Shown piece by piece: positions 38,876-51,703 of a stretch of DNA of 64,000 bases. The notes under the pieces were generated by a model that searched no databases, had not been told where the DNA came from, and saw only the letters and a list, made by a program, of their open reading frames with translations. Origin of the DNA: Hirudinaria manillensis (taxonomy: Eukaryota; Annelida; Clitellata; Hirudinida; Hirudinidae); the NCBI GenBank assembly GCA_034509925.1, contig CM067526.1, forward strand, positions 5,677,501 to 5,741,500, read 5' to 3'. The number at the start of each line of letters is the position of its first letter. The stretch's first letter is position 1. The translations under genes were made by a program, and so were the position numbers.

Positions 38876-39776
38876 ACGAAGCCGTCCGTATCTCGTTGTT
38901 TCCATAATATGATTGAATCGTTTCCTCGGATCACCGAGACGCGATTTTTCGTGCATTCTAATTTTAACTCGGCAGCCTCTCATTCCTTTTCCTCTTGTTC
39001 GACTGTCGGGGCAAATTTTCATCCAACAAACTGTAGTTGCTCTTGTAATACGTGAACTCTCGCATCCTGTCGTACGATGATTCTGTTCAGAACGACCTCG
39101 AAGATGCCCTCCAACCTCTCTACTTTTGCTAAATTTCCATTTTACCCTCTGGCTTTTTTTGGATTTCATGACTTTTTTCAGAAAAACCTTTATTTGGAAG
39201 TTTTTGAATCCAAAGCCTCCACTTCAGACTTTCCAGAGGACGTTAGATTCGCCCGAACGTCTTCCGGCCGTCGGCCTTTATAAGAATTTGTCCGAAGAGC
39301 GCAGGCATGTTTATAAATAAGGAATTTTGACGTTTCATTCGAATCAAATTATTTAAGCGATTTCATTGGACGGAGTTCGTCCCAAAGCCGTCGTCTGCCT
39401 CGTCTTCCGGCGGGAAAGGTCGTCGTTTCTTCCCCTCGTAAGACTCGTCTGCCTATTTGTTTGCAATCGTTTTTAATTTATTTCTCGGGTCCGAACGGTT
39501 TCCGTTTACGTCGGCTCCCAAATGTCGTTTGTGGAATTACTCGTCGGTTTTTTATTATTTTTATTATTATTTCTTTGATTTGCAAACGTCTGCACCTCAG
39601 TGCCTACTGATGTTAGATAAATAATAACAATGCCCTTCCTTATTCAGCAGACCCTTACAAACCAATCAGATTTTCCTTTCGTAAACCTGGTGCGACCTGC
39701 CGCCCTAAAGGTCGCACCGATTGATGGCTCGGACAAGATATTTTACATTTATGTTTTTATTTGAAATTGTAATAAA
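38876..39776 (+). other. Cyclin B3 3' UTR (inferred)
   Basis: No coding frame on the plus strand. AATAAA at 39771-39776 is the likely poly(A) signal. A TTTTTAT element about 20 bp upstream resembles a cytoplasmic polyadenylation element as used in maternal cyclin mRNAs. A perfect GC-rich hairpin lies at 39689-39718. Confidence 0.5.
39689..39718 (+). promoter_or_regulatory. Perfect 10-bp hairpin in the cyclin B3 3' UTR
   Basis: GGTGCGACCT pairs with AGGTCGCACC around the ten-base loop GCCGCCCTAA. It lies about 50 bp upstream of the likely poly(A) signal and is strikingly GC-rich in an AT-rich UTR. It is not a histone-type stem-loop (wrong stem and loop). Confidence 0.6.
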
Positions 39777-41050
39777 TGTGTTTTAATCTCTGGGATTCTT
39801 GAGCAAATAACTTCGAGTGAATATTTCACATCATTAAGGAGAGTTGGCATGTGGAATGCTCTGACCGAGGGTTGGAGAGATTTTTTTATCGCTAAAAGAT
39901 TTGGAGGTTCAGATTAGATTATTGTTTTATTATATTGCATTGTTATTATTATAGATCATTGTTTGGCAAAGATAAATTGGATTAAAGTATGGAAACGCTC
40001 GTGTGTCGAAGCAATTCAAGTGTTTTGTTGTCAGGTTTTCTGCAATCAGAGGCAGGCTATCCTTCAGACCAGGTTGGGGGAATTTTATTGCACTGGATAC
40101 CGACATCAAGAGATCATCCATAAAGGACTTTCTCCAATATTTTCATAGGGTTGTCATCCTGTATCATTGAATAATCCTGGAGGTTAATGGGCCACTCAAC
40201 ATTCAATAGTTTTACCAAAGGTAAAGATGGTCTCATATTTAGCTGGGGATGCAACGTTGTAATGGTAGCTGTAAGTGCATCCCAGGCACGAGATTGGGTC
40301 GGGTCATCGAATGAAAGATACCACGCCTCAGATAAGTGCAAATAAATTGAGACCTCGAAAAAATGATTTTAAGAGTGTCACTTCACGCGTGTGATCTTAA
40401 TGTAACATTGAAGCTGACCCAGGCAAATGGCGATTTCAACTGATAAAACAATATTTACATTATTATAATATCTTATTTGATGCCTTTCATATTAGACCTC
40501 ATGAATATTAGCTCCTTCTCGTTTCCGTGAGTAAGTGTAAGTAGAATTTAGCCGACCCGAAAACTTCGATTTTGATATCTTGAATGTGTCACTGCATCCG
40601 AACGCGATGGATTCGCCGGAAGAAATTTCCAGTCGCCTAAAAGTTGTTTATCACTTTTGTATTTGCAGCGTTCGTAAGTTACAATATCCGACCTCGGAAG
40701 CACATTAGAAGAACTAATTCAAAGGTTTATTCGCAAAGTGGAAGCTAAATTTACGCACAGTAATCCAAGTTGCGAAGATCTACGCTTCTCTGCGAATTAG
40801 GGATCGGGAATTTATTCCATCTCCTCATTTTGTCGTCTTTTCCTGTGAAATTAAATTCTCGAAAAAATCGAAATCGATTCCCCAATTGTCTAAGTGAAGA
40901 TATAAAAAATAAGAATCTTTAACTTTAGTTTTCTTTCTAAATTTGACCACCGCAGGCATTCCTAAATGGAATGATATTTTATCTGAAACATACTGAAACA
41001 TCATTACAAACAAATGAAGTTGGGCAACTTTATTTTTAAAACCTCAGCGT
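39777..41050. other. Intergenic; unassigned minus-strand open frame at 40114-40341
   Basis: Mostly featureless. On the minus strand a 75-codon frame (HLSEAWYLSFDDPTQSRAWD start) is followed, in another frame, by a 60-codon one at 39930-40121. The composition looks coding rather than repeat-derived and the frame change suggests a decayed gene or two exons. I do not recognise the family. Confidence 0.3.
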
Positions 41051-42630
41051 TTATTTGATTTTCTATTTCCAACTTGTTTTTCCTGGAGAGGATCAGATTC
41101 TTCCCGTTTCCAAAAGATCAGCGTTTGTGTGTGATGCGAGCTCTCAATACCTCGTTATCATTCTTTTACCCGTTTATCCCTTGTTCAACATCATTAATCA
41201 GTACCACTATCATCATCATTATCATCAATCGTCGTGGTCATCATCATCGCTTCTTCCAGAAGCATTAACGAGGATGTTCCTAATATTTCTTCGTTATTAT
41301 CATCGTTATCATTATTTAAAAAAAGTTCTACATCTTAGAGAGAATATAAATTCCATTGAGAATTCAATCATTGTGATGTCATCACAGAATCCTAATCAAT
41401 TCGCAACAGGACTTAATTCCAAATTTATTTTAATCTCACAATCTGACGATGGCGGTGTTAGTGCTGCTGACGATGATGATGGTGATGATGACGACGATGG
41501 TGAATCACCATTGGTGATGATGATGAGCATGATGACGACGTTGGTGTTGATGATAAATACCTTTCCATGTTCATTTTTGTTACCCTTTGGAGGCGAACAG
41601 CCTTTCTTAATGGATATCCATTGTTTCAATTCCCTTGAACTTCAAAATGTCTTATTTTAAGAATGTTTCTTTAGTATTGAATTCACCAAAGTCGTTTGTT
41701 TTGTTTGCAAGTAATTTAAGATACAACAGTTTCAGATCATTGTCGATGATGTTGATCTGTTTCGGTCATTATTTGGTTTATTTACTTGAAATATGAAAAT
41801 GTAAATAGTTTTTGGGGGCAAAAAAACCAATAATTCCATTTATTACAGGATGATATTCAACAATTATAATAAAAACAATAATTATAATAATAATATAAGT
41901 AATAATATAAATAATAAAATAAATAATAAAATAAATAATAATAATAATATAAATAATAATAATAATATAAATAATAATATAAATATATTGTGTTTCTTGT
42001 TGTTGGAATTATTTGTTTGCCACAAACAAATATTGAAAGAATTATTAAATTATGAATTTTAAGTTTTTCAACTGACACATAAGGTCGAAGAAGCATCACC
42101 TTTGACCGCTTAGGTCATTATATCAGAAAGCATTGTATACCTCATAATGGAATGCCATAATAATAATAATAATCTATGCTTATCATTTCTTGATAATAAG
42201 CATTGAGACATGTTCTTTTCAGATTCCAAACATAGTTTGTCCACCGCACAAGTTATTCATGCCAGCCATTTTAGTGAACAGGAAAATCCCACGTACAATT
42301 TTACACGGAAAAAAAGTTTTTTTTTTTCGTTATTTTAAAAATAAAGTTTAAAAATTATGTTTTTTTTTTTAAAACTAAACTTTCATTAAAAAAATTGTCC
42401 TCAAAAGTTCGCTTTTAGTTCCATGTCCTTCCGACGCGAATGTCTTTTATATGATCTCAAAATCCTCATATTCATTGATCATACTTTAATCGTATTGTCT
42501 CAAATGTATTGTCTATATGTATTGTGTTAAATGTATTGTCTATATGTATTGTCTCTAATGTATTACCTATATGTATTGTATCCGCTTCAAGATTTGCAAA
42601 CATCGATTCTCTACAAACACGGAACAGAAT
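41051..42630. other. Repeat-rich intergenic sequence
   Basis: Holds (CAT/GAT)n patches at 41205-41255 and 41455-41535, an Asn/Tyr-frame AAT-rich stretch at 41860-41990 and a short tandem repeat at 42490-42590. Poly(T)/poly(A) runs occur near 42310-42375. No gene is seen. Confidence 0.6.
42490..42590. repeat. Short tandem repeat based on ATGTATTGTCTAT
   Basis: Several diverged copies of ATGTATTGTCTAT/ATGTATTGTCTCA alternate over about 95 bp. Confidence 0.7.
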
Positions 42631-42913
42631 TAAAGTCTTTAATTCATAAATTGATATTTAATTCCAAAGCACGAGACACACGTGATCTCAGATAGTTTTA
42701 AAATTTTTCTTTTCAGCAATCAATCATTTGCCTTTAATTTGGCGACGTCATTTCTTGGAAATTTTGTTAAAATTCATCCATTTAATGCATCTTAATAATA
42801 ATAATAATTAAATATTATCATGATTATATTACATTATAATAATAAATATATTATTATTGATGTGAAATTACAAACAAAAGATTTATTTTTCTTTAAGTTC
42901 TATTTACAATAAA

Positions 42914-43062
42914 TTAAAGAAAATGTCCACAAAAATTCTTAAAAACAACATTCGTGTCAACGTATTTCATCGACAGAAAATCCATGTCACGTGGCACTAA
43001 ATCTGAGACCTCATTTGCATATTCATCAGATAACTTGGGAGGAGGAGTTGAAAGCTTAACTG
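42914..43062 (-). other. Three-copy dispersed element, copy A (open reading frame on minus)
   Basis: The core at 42931-43050 on the minus strand matches copies at 54433 and 58757. It carries ATGCAAAT (octamer) and CACGTG. On the minus strand the frame KLSDEYANEVSDLVPRDM continues to a stop at 42914, so it could be a terminal exon or a repeat with a chance frame. Not recognised. Confidence 0.6.
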
Positions 43063-43289
43063 ATTTTTTATGTTAATTGTGCGTTATATTCACAACAATA
43101 TGATAATGAGTTCAATATAAGATTCACGCGTTACTACTGTGCCAGTAATAATTTAATTGGTATTATAATTTACAAATTATGAAACATTTAAAATATTTTA
43201 TAAATATTGAATATATTGTTGAATAAAAGTATTTTATTCAATTATTTAATATTATGTTTCAATTACTTTTAATAATCATGATATTAAAC

Positions 43290-43506
43290 TCTTTAGCAAC
43301 AAATCAATTAACTCTTTAATATTCCAATTAACACACGATGATGTAAACCAAGAATACTTCTTGAGTCCACAAACATCTGCCGAGTGACAGCAAATTGGTT
43401 CAAAGGATTTGAAGTTCAAACTTTGAACTCCCGCCATGAAATAAGAATGGTCTCCGAAATCCATCTTCCTGAATTGATACGTGATCAGGGGACCTTGAAT
43501 ATGACC
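43290..43506 (-). other. Candidate exon, unassigned
   Basis: After a plausible acceptor (GTCATGACAG, exon from 43506) the minus strand reads GHIQGPLITYQFRKMDFG then FEPICCHSADVCGLKK. Composition looks coding, but neither family nor downstream splice partner is known. Confidence 0.25.
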
Positions 43507-43884
43507 CTGTCATGACATGTTGTGCCAAAGAAACGAATTTCATTAAAATAAAATATATTTGAATAAAGATATTTCTGAATAAAAATGAATTTCACGAACA
43601 ACTCTCTTGAATCTGTGATCCTACCAAATCGCTGACAATGAATTACGAATGAATTACCAACCGATGTCGTGAGTGAAAATGAGGAATTGCAATGGTTTAA
43701 GTTTATTGAAAGTTTACGTTCACCACGTGCAGGTTAATGAATAATTCATATTAAATATTAAAATGTTATTAATTAATGCACGATGTTCAAATGATAAGGA
43801 AGTGACATTTGACACTTGCTTGTCACTAATTGTGATAATCACTTTTCCTTTGTTTGGTAGGTCTCCCCTCCACTACGATCATCA

Positions 43885-44025
43885 ATCAATCATTCATTCA
43901 TTCATTCATTCATTCATTCATCCATTCATCCATCCATCCATCCATCCATCCATCCATCCATCCATTCATCTATTCATTTATTCACTCGTTCATTCATTCG
44001 CTCATCAATTCACTTATTCTTTCGT
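43885..44025. repeat. (CATT)n/(CATC)n microsatellite
   Basis: CATTCATTCATT changing into CATCCATCC and back to degenerate CATTCAC units. The Ile-His-Ser/Pro frames here are artefacts. Confidence 0.9.
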
Positions 44026-44092
44026 TCAAAATTTAAGAAAATGACGTTTGAACGTTAAGTCACGATTTCGACTCACAAATGACAGGCAAAAT

Positions 44093-44184
44093 TCAGAAGT
44101 CGTTGTTTCGGGAGAATTTTAGCTGCTCTGCCATTTCTTGCCATTTGTCAGCGTCCAAAAAATGTGGCCAATGAACTTTTTTAA
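44093..44184 (-). other. Candidate exon with death-domain-like helix pattern
   Basis: Minus frame KVHWPHFLDADKWQEMAEQL followed by KFSRNNDF and a stop. The W-x-x-[ML]-A-x-x-L spacing resembles helix 2 of death domains, but the segment is too short to assign and no clear acceptor precedes it. Confidence 0.2.
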
Positions 44185-44260
44185 AGTAAATTAGGAGGAT
44201 TTAAATGCTTTCCAGCCAAGATCTGAGGAAAGTCCATCATTCTTGTAGATGGATGACGCC

Positions 44261-44261
<1 letters not shown>

Positions 44262-44351
<90 letters not shown>

Positions 44352-44399
44352 TGATGATAATAATAATAATAATAATAATAGTAATAATAATAATAATAT
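44262..44399. repeat. (AAT)n microsatellite
   Basis: About 138 bp of AAT with occasional GAT/GTA interruptions. Confidence 0.97.
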
Positions 44400-44774
44400 A
44401 TTTTGTTACGATAATTCATTGGAATGCTTTAAAAGAATCTCTTTCAAGAAAGTCCTAGTAGCGACAAAGATGAATTCTTCTTGGAAGAAGTGAGCAGGAG
44501 AGCATACAATAACAAGTAATATAATAAATAATAATATTTATAAATATTTATTTATTATTATGTTTATAAATAAATTTTAATTTAATAAATATTAATATCC
44601 CGTTGAAAATTTTTAAATTACGAGCAGATCACGAGCTTCAATAAAATCGAGTTTGCAGCACCGTCTTGTCATAAAAAGACACCTCATCAGGTATTTTTTA
44701 TTTGTAAAAGGAAGAAAAACAGTTTTAAAATTTCTTAAATCTCGACGAACCAAAGTGCAAAATGACCAGCGTTC

Positions 44775-45130
44775 CTAATCATCATCATCATCATCGTTAT
44801 CGTCGTCGTCATCATCATCGTGCACATACTTAAATATGTATATGTCAAATACTAACGACAATGACGTCACGTGTTGCCTAGCAATCCTTCATATAGCGCC
44901 AGAAAAGATCTTTGGGAATGAGCGCTACACAAATGATCGTGTGAACCATGAAAAAGTGCAACTTGTAAGTAAACACAAGCACCTCGAAAAGACTTCTTCA
45001 ACGCAAAAGAACAACGAGTTTGCCGAGAGTCTTGAGTGCTCACAATTAGTCGATGATAGTGATGCTAATGATGATGATGATGATGATGATGACGATGATG
45101 ACGATGACGATGATGATGATGATGCTTAGG
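44775..45130. repeat. (GAT/GAC)n and (CAT)n trinucleotide runs
   Basis: CATCATCATCGTCGTC at 44779-44820 and GATGATGATGAC at 45061-45125 flank a less repetitive stretch containing TGACGTCACGTG (44863-44873), an overlapping CRE and E-box. Confidence 0.8.
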
Positions 45131-45579
45131 CAATGAAGACGATGACGTTGATGATGATATCATCAATGCTCCATGGCTTTCCAGTAGGTCATAGAAGATG
45201 AATTTGAAAATGATCAATAAATCGATAGGCATTTCGAAGAGGAGGTAATTTTTTTGTGAAAAATAAAAACAAATAAATAAATATAAAAAAGAAAATAAAT
45301 TGAAAATAAAGAGTTGGCGCAGTTCGAGATAAGAAAGCATTCGTTTGCCTTTGGAAACATTTCTTCGTCGTTGGACACCAATTCCAGAACCAACAATCGC
45401 TTTCGTGGAAGTTGCTGTCGTTTCCATTTCTTCATTCGTACGTGAACGATTACGTGCGTGGTCGTCCTGTAAGATTACAACATAAGGGTATCTTTGCAGT
45501 TTTACAACGCGGGGTCATCTTAAGCAGACCATCTGCTTGTATTTCAATTTTTTTTTAATTCCTTGTGGCCTGTCTGGAA

Positions 45580-45690
45580 ATCATCATCAGCATCACCATC
45601 ATCATCATCATCGTTATCGTCGTCATCATCATCATCATCATCGTCATCAGCAGCAGCATCATCGTCGTCGTCGTCATCATCATCGTCATC
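45580..45690. repeat. (CAT/CGT/CAG)n trinucleotide run
   Basis: About 110 bp of CATCATCG-type triplets. Immediately to the right (45834 leftward) a minus-strand frame reads GNCEEIRRKLLENKIVDHVM after a TTTATTTTTAG acceptor; I list it only as a possible unassigned exon. Confidence 0.8.
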
Positions 45691-46288
45691 AGTATAAATG
45701 CCACCAAGACCAGGCTGGCATCCAATAAAGGATTTATAATCGATCAAATGGCAGAAAAAATCCTGATCTTGGACCATCACGTGATCCACAATTTTATTTT
45801 CCAACAATTTCCTCCTGATTTCCTCACAATTTCCCTAAAAATAAATAAAAAAAAAATTAAGTCCGGAAATGGAAAAAGATGATGACGTCATTAACGGAAG
45901 CAAAATAATAAGATTGACCTTTGAACCTTCCGCTTCTGCAAGTCTTGATTGATACTTTGTTTCTGCTTTGACAATAAATGCCAATAAGCATATCAACCTG
46001 ATAGTAATGGAAATAATTGCAAAAATTATACTAAAATTATTTATTTAATATTAATTATACATATAATTAATATAATATTAATATTAATTATATAATATAT
46101 TAATTAGTATTGTAATATATTAATATTATATTATATTTTTATTATTTATTTATTGTTTGTATAATATTGTACATGTTAAATTTGCTATTTGTTCTTTCAG
46201 TTGCTTTGATACCTTAATAAACTCATAAACTCAAAAAAAAAAAGATCTAAACATATAAAAAAAATATAAAATTATAAATTTGTTGCAG

Positions 46289-46356
46289 AATTTCTTCTGG
46301 AATACGTGACAATGATAAAAGGAGTGATGGATGAACCAAGGAGTCCACAAAATTGA
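46289..46356 (+). other. Candidate terminal exon, unassigned
   Basis: After a good acceptor (AATTTGTTGCAG) the plus strand reads FLLEYVTMIKGVMDEPRSPQN and stops. Short but coding-like; family and upstream exons not recognised. Confidence 0.25.
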
Positions 46357-46405
46357 TTTATCAATCTCGTTTGTGTCACATCCAACTGACCAAGATCAAT
46401 TATGA

Positions 46406-46546
<141 letters not shown>

Positions 46547-47750
46547 CATACAATTTGTCAATTGATATTTTTACGACCAACTGCTAAAGGAATCATTACC
46601 AAGTTATTCAATGATTCGTTAATAAATATTTAAAAGTTGCAAACGATGCATCCATTTTAAATAATTAATTAAATTAATTACTTAATTTAAATATTTAATT
46701 AATTTAAGTTAAATAATTAATTGTAAATAAATAAGTATAAAAAAACACAGGAGGGAAAAATATTTTAAAAGCTTCAAAAGTTGATGGCACGTGACTTGTA
46801 CATCTTGAGGACGACAACGATTCATGTTTTTGTTTCCTTTTATCTTTTTATTTTCTTCTTTTGAGTCTCAGGGGTCGTAAATTATGTTGTCAATGTTGTT
46901 GTTTCATGTTCATATATTCATAATAATGTAATAATAGTATTATTATTATTATTAATTGCTAATGTGTTAATTATATTTATAATAATTATCCATTATATAA
47001 CTATATGATATTATATATTACATAATAATTATTATAAATTATGCAATGATTATTGTTATTACAATTATTATTATTATTATTATTATTATCATCATTATTA
47101 TCATTATTTACATCCTATTTGTTTGAGATATCGAGAAATTATTCCACATATTAATTCGAAATTAATTTAATTTACCCAGTTTAACAAGAGAATAAGGATA
47201 ATAATGATAACAATAAATGCAAATAAATATCTCACATTATTTATTCATTATTCAGAATATAATAATAATATTATAATATTATAAAATTATATCCGTTCTA
47301 CAATTTAATTCAAATTCTCAGTAAATGATTATATTTTAAAATTTAATTCACTAAACAATTTAATTTCGATTTTAAAATTATAATCATGAAAATAATTTCA
47401 TAATTATTTCATAATTTTATGCACTTTACTGACATTTTAGTTTCGATTTTCTTCCAAGAAATTCCATTTGCGAAATGACTTGTTCTGTATTTTTAACACT
47501 TTCCATCGGTAAATTTTTAAATTGCATGAGATTTAGTTATTATTATTTGGAATAAATAAATAAAAAAAATCAAAATTGTTTGATTTAAGTTATTAATTTT
47601 TTTTTAAAATAAAGTTTAAAATCTTGTTATTTTGAATGGTTTTACTCTCGTGACACCTCTGTCGATATAATTATGACGTGGTTATCATTTTAATGCGTTT
47701 AGGTCAGGAAATCATAAAATTTATAGCAGGGATCAGAATATTTATTTCAG

Positions 47751-48280
47751 GATATTCTTTGCTTCCAAAAAACGTATTCTAAGGGTTACCCAAGCGCCTC
47801 GGGATATCTTCGATTTAGGTAAAAACATTTTTTTCTAATATTAAATTTTTTTTACAGATAATTCACTAAAATTCGATTTGAAATGTTTTCAGTTATTTTA
47901 ATGTCTGGCATCAAAGTTTAGATTCCACATTTGATTTTTGCACCCATAAAAATATCGAGTCATGCAGAAATACTTTTAATTAATTTCAGAAAATTACATT
48001 TTATTTATTTATTTATTATTATCATTATTAAGATGCGTGTCCTTTCAATATTAAGATATTTATTAAAATTATATTCCTTAAAAATTGAAATTATTTCTAA
48101 ATCACTCCCAGGCAATTACTCTGGAAACATTGGAATCACAGAAGCGCGGAGGATTTTTTTTTGTGGAGAAGCGAAAGCTTTCCAGCCACGCGTCACGCTC
48201 CACTGGTCACACATTCCGAGTTCATCCAAAAGGACTTTTTTCATTTCCAACGGATTAAACAGAATGTTACTTCTTCATAG
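47751..48280 (+). other. Two phase-compatible candidate exons, unassigned
   Basis: 47751-47818 (acceptor TTATTTCAG, donor AG|GTAAAA; DILCFQKTYSKGYPSASGYL) joins in phase to 48112-48280 (acceptor [21 protein letters not shown] ... RIKQNVTSS, stop TAG). The phases and splice sites fit, but other frames are also open across 48112-48280 and I recognise no family. Confidence 0.3.
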
Positions 48281-48344
48281 CCTCAAAAATCGTTTCCCCG
48301 CCATCATTAAATCTGCTTCTATGATGATCCATTCATCCGTCTGT

Positions 48345-48384
48345 CTCTCCATCCATCCATCCATCCATCCATCCATCCATCCAT

Positions 48385-48420
<36 letters not shown>

Positions 48421-48470
48421 CCATCCATCCATCCATCCATCCATCCATCCATCCATCCATCCATCCATCA
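48345..48470. repeat. (CATC)n microsatellite
   Basis: About 125 bp of CATC with one CGTC interruption; yields Ser-Ile-His-Pro and Trp-Met-Asp-Gly frame artefacts. Confidence 0.97.
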
Positions 48471-49214
48471 TCATTATTGACAACATTCCGATGTTTACCC
48501 ATGACACATTTTGACGATCAACACGATAATGTTGGGCTTTTTGGTTACAAATTGCTTTTAATTAATTTTTATAAATAATATAATTATTATAATTAATTTT
48601 ATGAATGCGCCACAAACTAAAACGAATGAAATCAATTGACAACAAATGCAAAGCAAATCTCTGGCCAAATTTAATAATTTATTGCATAAATTAACCTATT
48701 ACGTATTTATTTATTACATCCATATGTTGCAAATGTTTGCAAAAATTATTTTCTGAGTTATTTTATTGAAATTTATAGGAATTAATCCGTAAACCTATTT
48801 ATATCATAAATACATTAAATGACTGATAAATTGTGATATTTTAAAGACACGCTGGGTGTCCATTCATTTCAGCGTCGATGTCGGTATTTTTCTAATAACA
48901 AACTTTGTTTTATTTAAATTATTGAAAATATAATTGATCTGTTAATACTCTTAATTCGAAAGAATTAACGTAAATTTTAATTTTAATTACTATTTATAAC
49001 AAAAAAAAAACCAGATAAATGATTAAGTTGAAACAAATAGTATCCAGTATGTATATCCGATACATTGATACAGTATCTTGGATCGTTGAGTGAAAGACCC
49101 GACGACATGATAGACTCATCTCGCTGAGAGAGTCACGTGACACCCCTGGGATGCTAATCTAAAAGCTTTCCCTGAGAACAACAAAAATCTCTATGCTCCG
49201 GAAAACTTCGAAAG

Positions 49215-49335
49215 AAACATCATCGTCGTCGTCTTCATCATCGTTATCATCATCGCCATTGGCATCGTCATCATCATCATCATCATCATCGTTATCGTCA
49301 TCACCATCATTGTCATCGCCATCATCCTCGTCATC
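49215..49335. repeat. (CAT/CGT)n trinucleotide run
   Basis: Interrupted CATCATCG triplets over about 120 bp, giving a poly-Asp minus frame. Left of it GTCACGTGAC lies at 49132-49141. Confidence 0.85.
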
Positions 49336-49339
49336 AATT

Positions 49340-50940
49340 AAGCAATACAAGAACAAAATGGCTTAGTTTGCAAAATTAATTTTCATCTTTGAACTTTAAC
49401 AAAAATATTTTGCTAATTAATTGTTTAATTCAATAATTATTTTTTATTTGCATATTTTTATGCGGTACATAAAAGTTGTCACGTAGGCACAACATTGGAA
49501 TAAAATTATTTCAACGATTTTTAATTATTTTTTGCGAGAAATAAAATTAATTTTAAACTTTAAATATTATTTAATTCAGGATTATTTACTTTTAAATAAT
49601 TCAGGATTATTAATCGATCATAAAATAAAATCCAATAATTCGCTTTTCATTCAAAATTTCCGTCAATTTTAATTCAACTTTTTAGTAAAAAATGTTTTTG
49701 AAGGATTCAAGAAAATTGGAAAATAATTTATTTGACGATTCTTAAATCATTAAAAATCCTGATTTTTTAAATATTCGTGAATTAATAAACCAAATATATA
49801 ATTATTTCTTATTATAATAATTAAATAATTTATGTAATTATTTTATATAATAAAATTTAAATGCCATTTTAACCTTTTGACGATGAAAATAAGTGAACGT
49901 TTTTTCAATGAAGTTCTTGGATTAAAATAAATTTCATGAAATATAAAAGATTTGACATTTATGTAATTATTTTATAATAATAATTAAAAGTCACTTTGAA
50001 AATTAATTTCATTAAATATGAATAACCATAAAAGAATTGACATTTATGAAATCATTTATACCCAACCAATCGGAAGCCTTGTACGTGACCTTTGAACCCC
50101 GGTCCGTGTGACTTGTGTTACTTTTTACGTCCACCAACGTCCTGTCAATAAAGCATATTATAATAATTATAATAATATTAATTATAATATTATTAATATT
50201 TATTTATTTAAACCAATATATAATTATAAAAAGTTTATTATGGTTGAGACCGCGATAATTTTTAATTTAAATCCCCAACCCTGGGGACCGGATGTGATTA
50301 AATATCTGCAATTCGTTTGGCTTCTCTGGTCTTATAATTAGGTGTCAAAAATTAATTTAAAAAAAAAATATATATATATATATATTATATATTTGGTGTA
50401 ATATAAAATATTTATATCGTAAATATTTACAAATATCATATATGTCATTAAATTATTAACATGACATTCTACAAATTATAATCACAATAATAACCTGAGG
50501 AGTAATAGTAATTTCATAATTTAATATTATTATTATTATATTAAAATATTAAATTATTATTATTATTATTATTTATTTGATTTTTCTAGTTAATCTATTT
50601 CTTAAAATGTTTTTAATGTAAATTTAACAAGATCAATAAAACAAATGCATTAGAAACCATACTCTCTCCTCTATCAGCATCTCACCTCTGCAACATCAGC
50701 GACTATTATCATCACCATCACCGCACTTATAAATAGGCCATCGCCACACCTAAGTTGTAAAATGCAACCGACCGAAAGTATTATCGCATTTTGTTTAATA
50801 AATTGATTAATTAATTAATTTAAAATAATTTAATTATTTTCATAAATCATCATAATTCGCAGATGGTACGTAATATTTCAACGAGGCGTGCTTTGAATCT
50901 GACAGCTTCTTAATAATTTCATTTTCATCGCAACAAGAGG
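49340..50940. other. AT-rich sequence without a recognised gene
   Basis: Very AT-rich with many ATTAAT/AATTA runs and an (AT)n at about 50370-50388. A TATA-box-like TATAAATAG lies near 50728, followed by a relatively GC-rich patch and a short ATG frame; no gene attaches to it. A short plus frame at about 50240-50341 (IIFNLNPQPWGPDVIKYLQF) is unassigned. Confidence 0.5.
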
Positions 50941-50943
50941 TAA

Positions 50944-51118
50944 GTACTTATGTATCATGTCAGTACTTATGTATCATGTCAGTACTTATGTATCATGTCA
51001 GTACTTATGTATCATGCCAGTACTTATGTATCATGTCAGTACTTATGTATCATGTTAGTATTTATATATCATATCGGTACTTATGTATTATTTCAGTACT
51101 TATGTATCATGTCGGTAT
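50944..51118. repeat. 19-bp minisatellite, about 9 copies
   Basis: Tandem unit GTACTTATGTATCATGTCA, 19 bp, with the first six copies almost identical and the last three diverged. Confidence 0.95.
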
Positions 51119-51645
51119 TAATTTTGTGTTCCGATAATATTTTTATATTTTAAGTTGCTTTTTAAAAATTTAAATAATTTGTTTTAATACGTTTAAATTC
51201 GTCGTTAAAAATTTAATTTAGTTATCATGAATATTAATCGTCTTACAGTTAACGTAAATGATTATATAATAATTATATCAACTAATTATGATTCCTTGTT
51301 ATATTTATCTAATATTTAATATATTAATGAGACATTAAATTATTATTGATAAATAATTTTGTCATCGTAATTCCATTCTATATTTATCCATAATTATGCT
51401 CATATCAAACGACATTTTTCATTTTAATTTTATGTTTCGTTTTTGTATATAATTATATTTTTATAATATTATTATTATTATTATTAGTAATTATGTGTAA
51501 TTATTTCATATATATTCACTTCAAATTTGAAGCAACAATGTAATTATTTTGGGTCGGCAAAGTATTTACGTGTTTTATAAATCAAACAAAACTTTTTAGT
51601 GATGTTTTTATGCGATGTAAAATAAATTTCTGTTAAATATTCAAT

Positions 51646-51650
51646 TATTA

Positions 51651-51702
<52 letters not shown>
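51646..51702. repeat. (TTA)n microsatellite
   Basis: About 55 bp of ATT units. Confidence 0.95.

Positions 51703-51703
<1 letters not shown>

Noticed and set aside
48275-48507. Trp-Met-Asp-Gly repeat frames
   Set aside because: (CATC)n microsatellite read on the minus strand.
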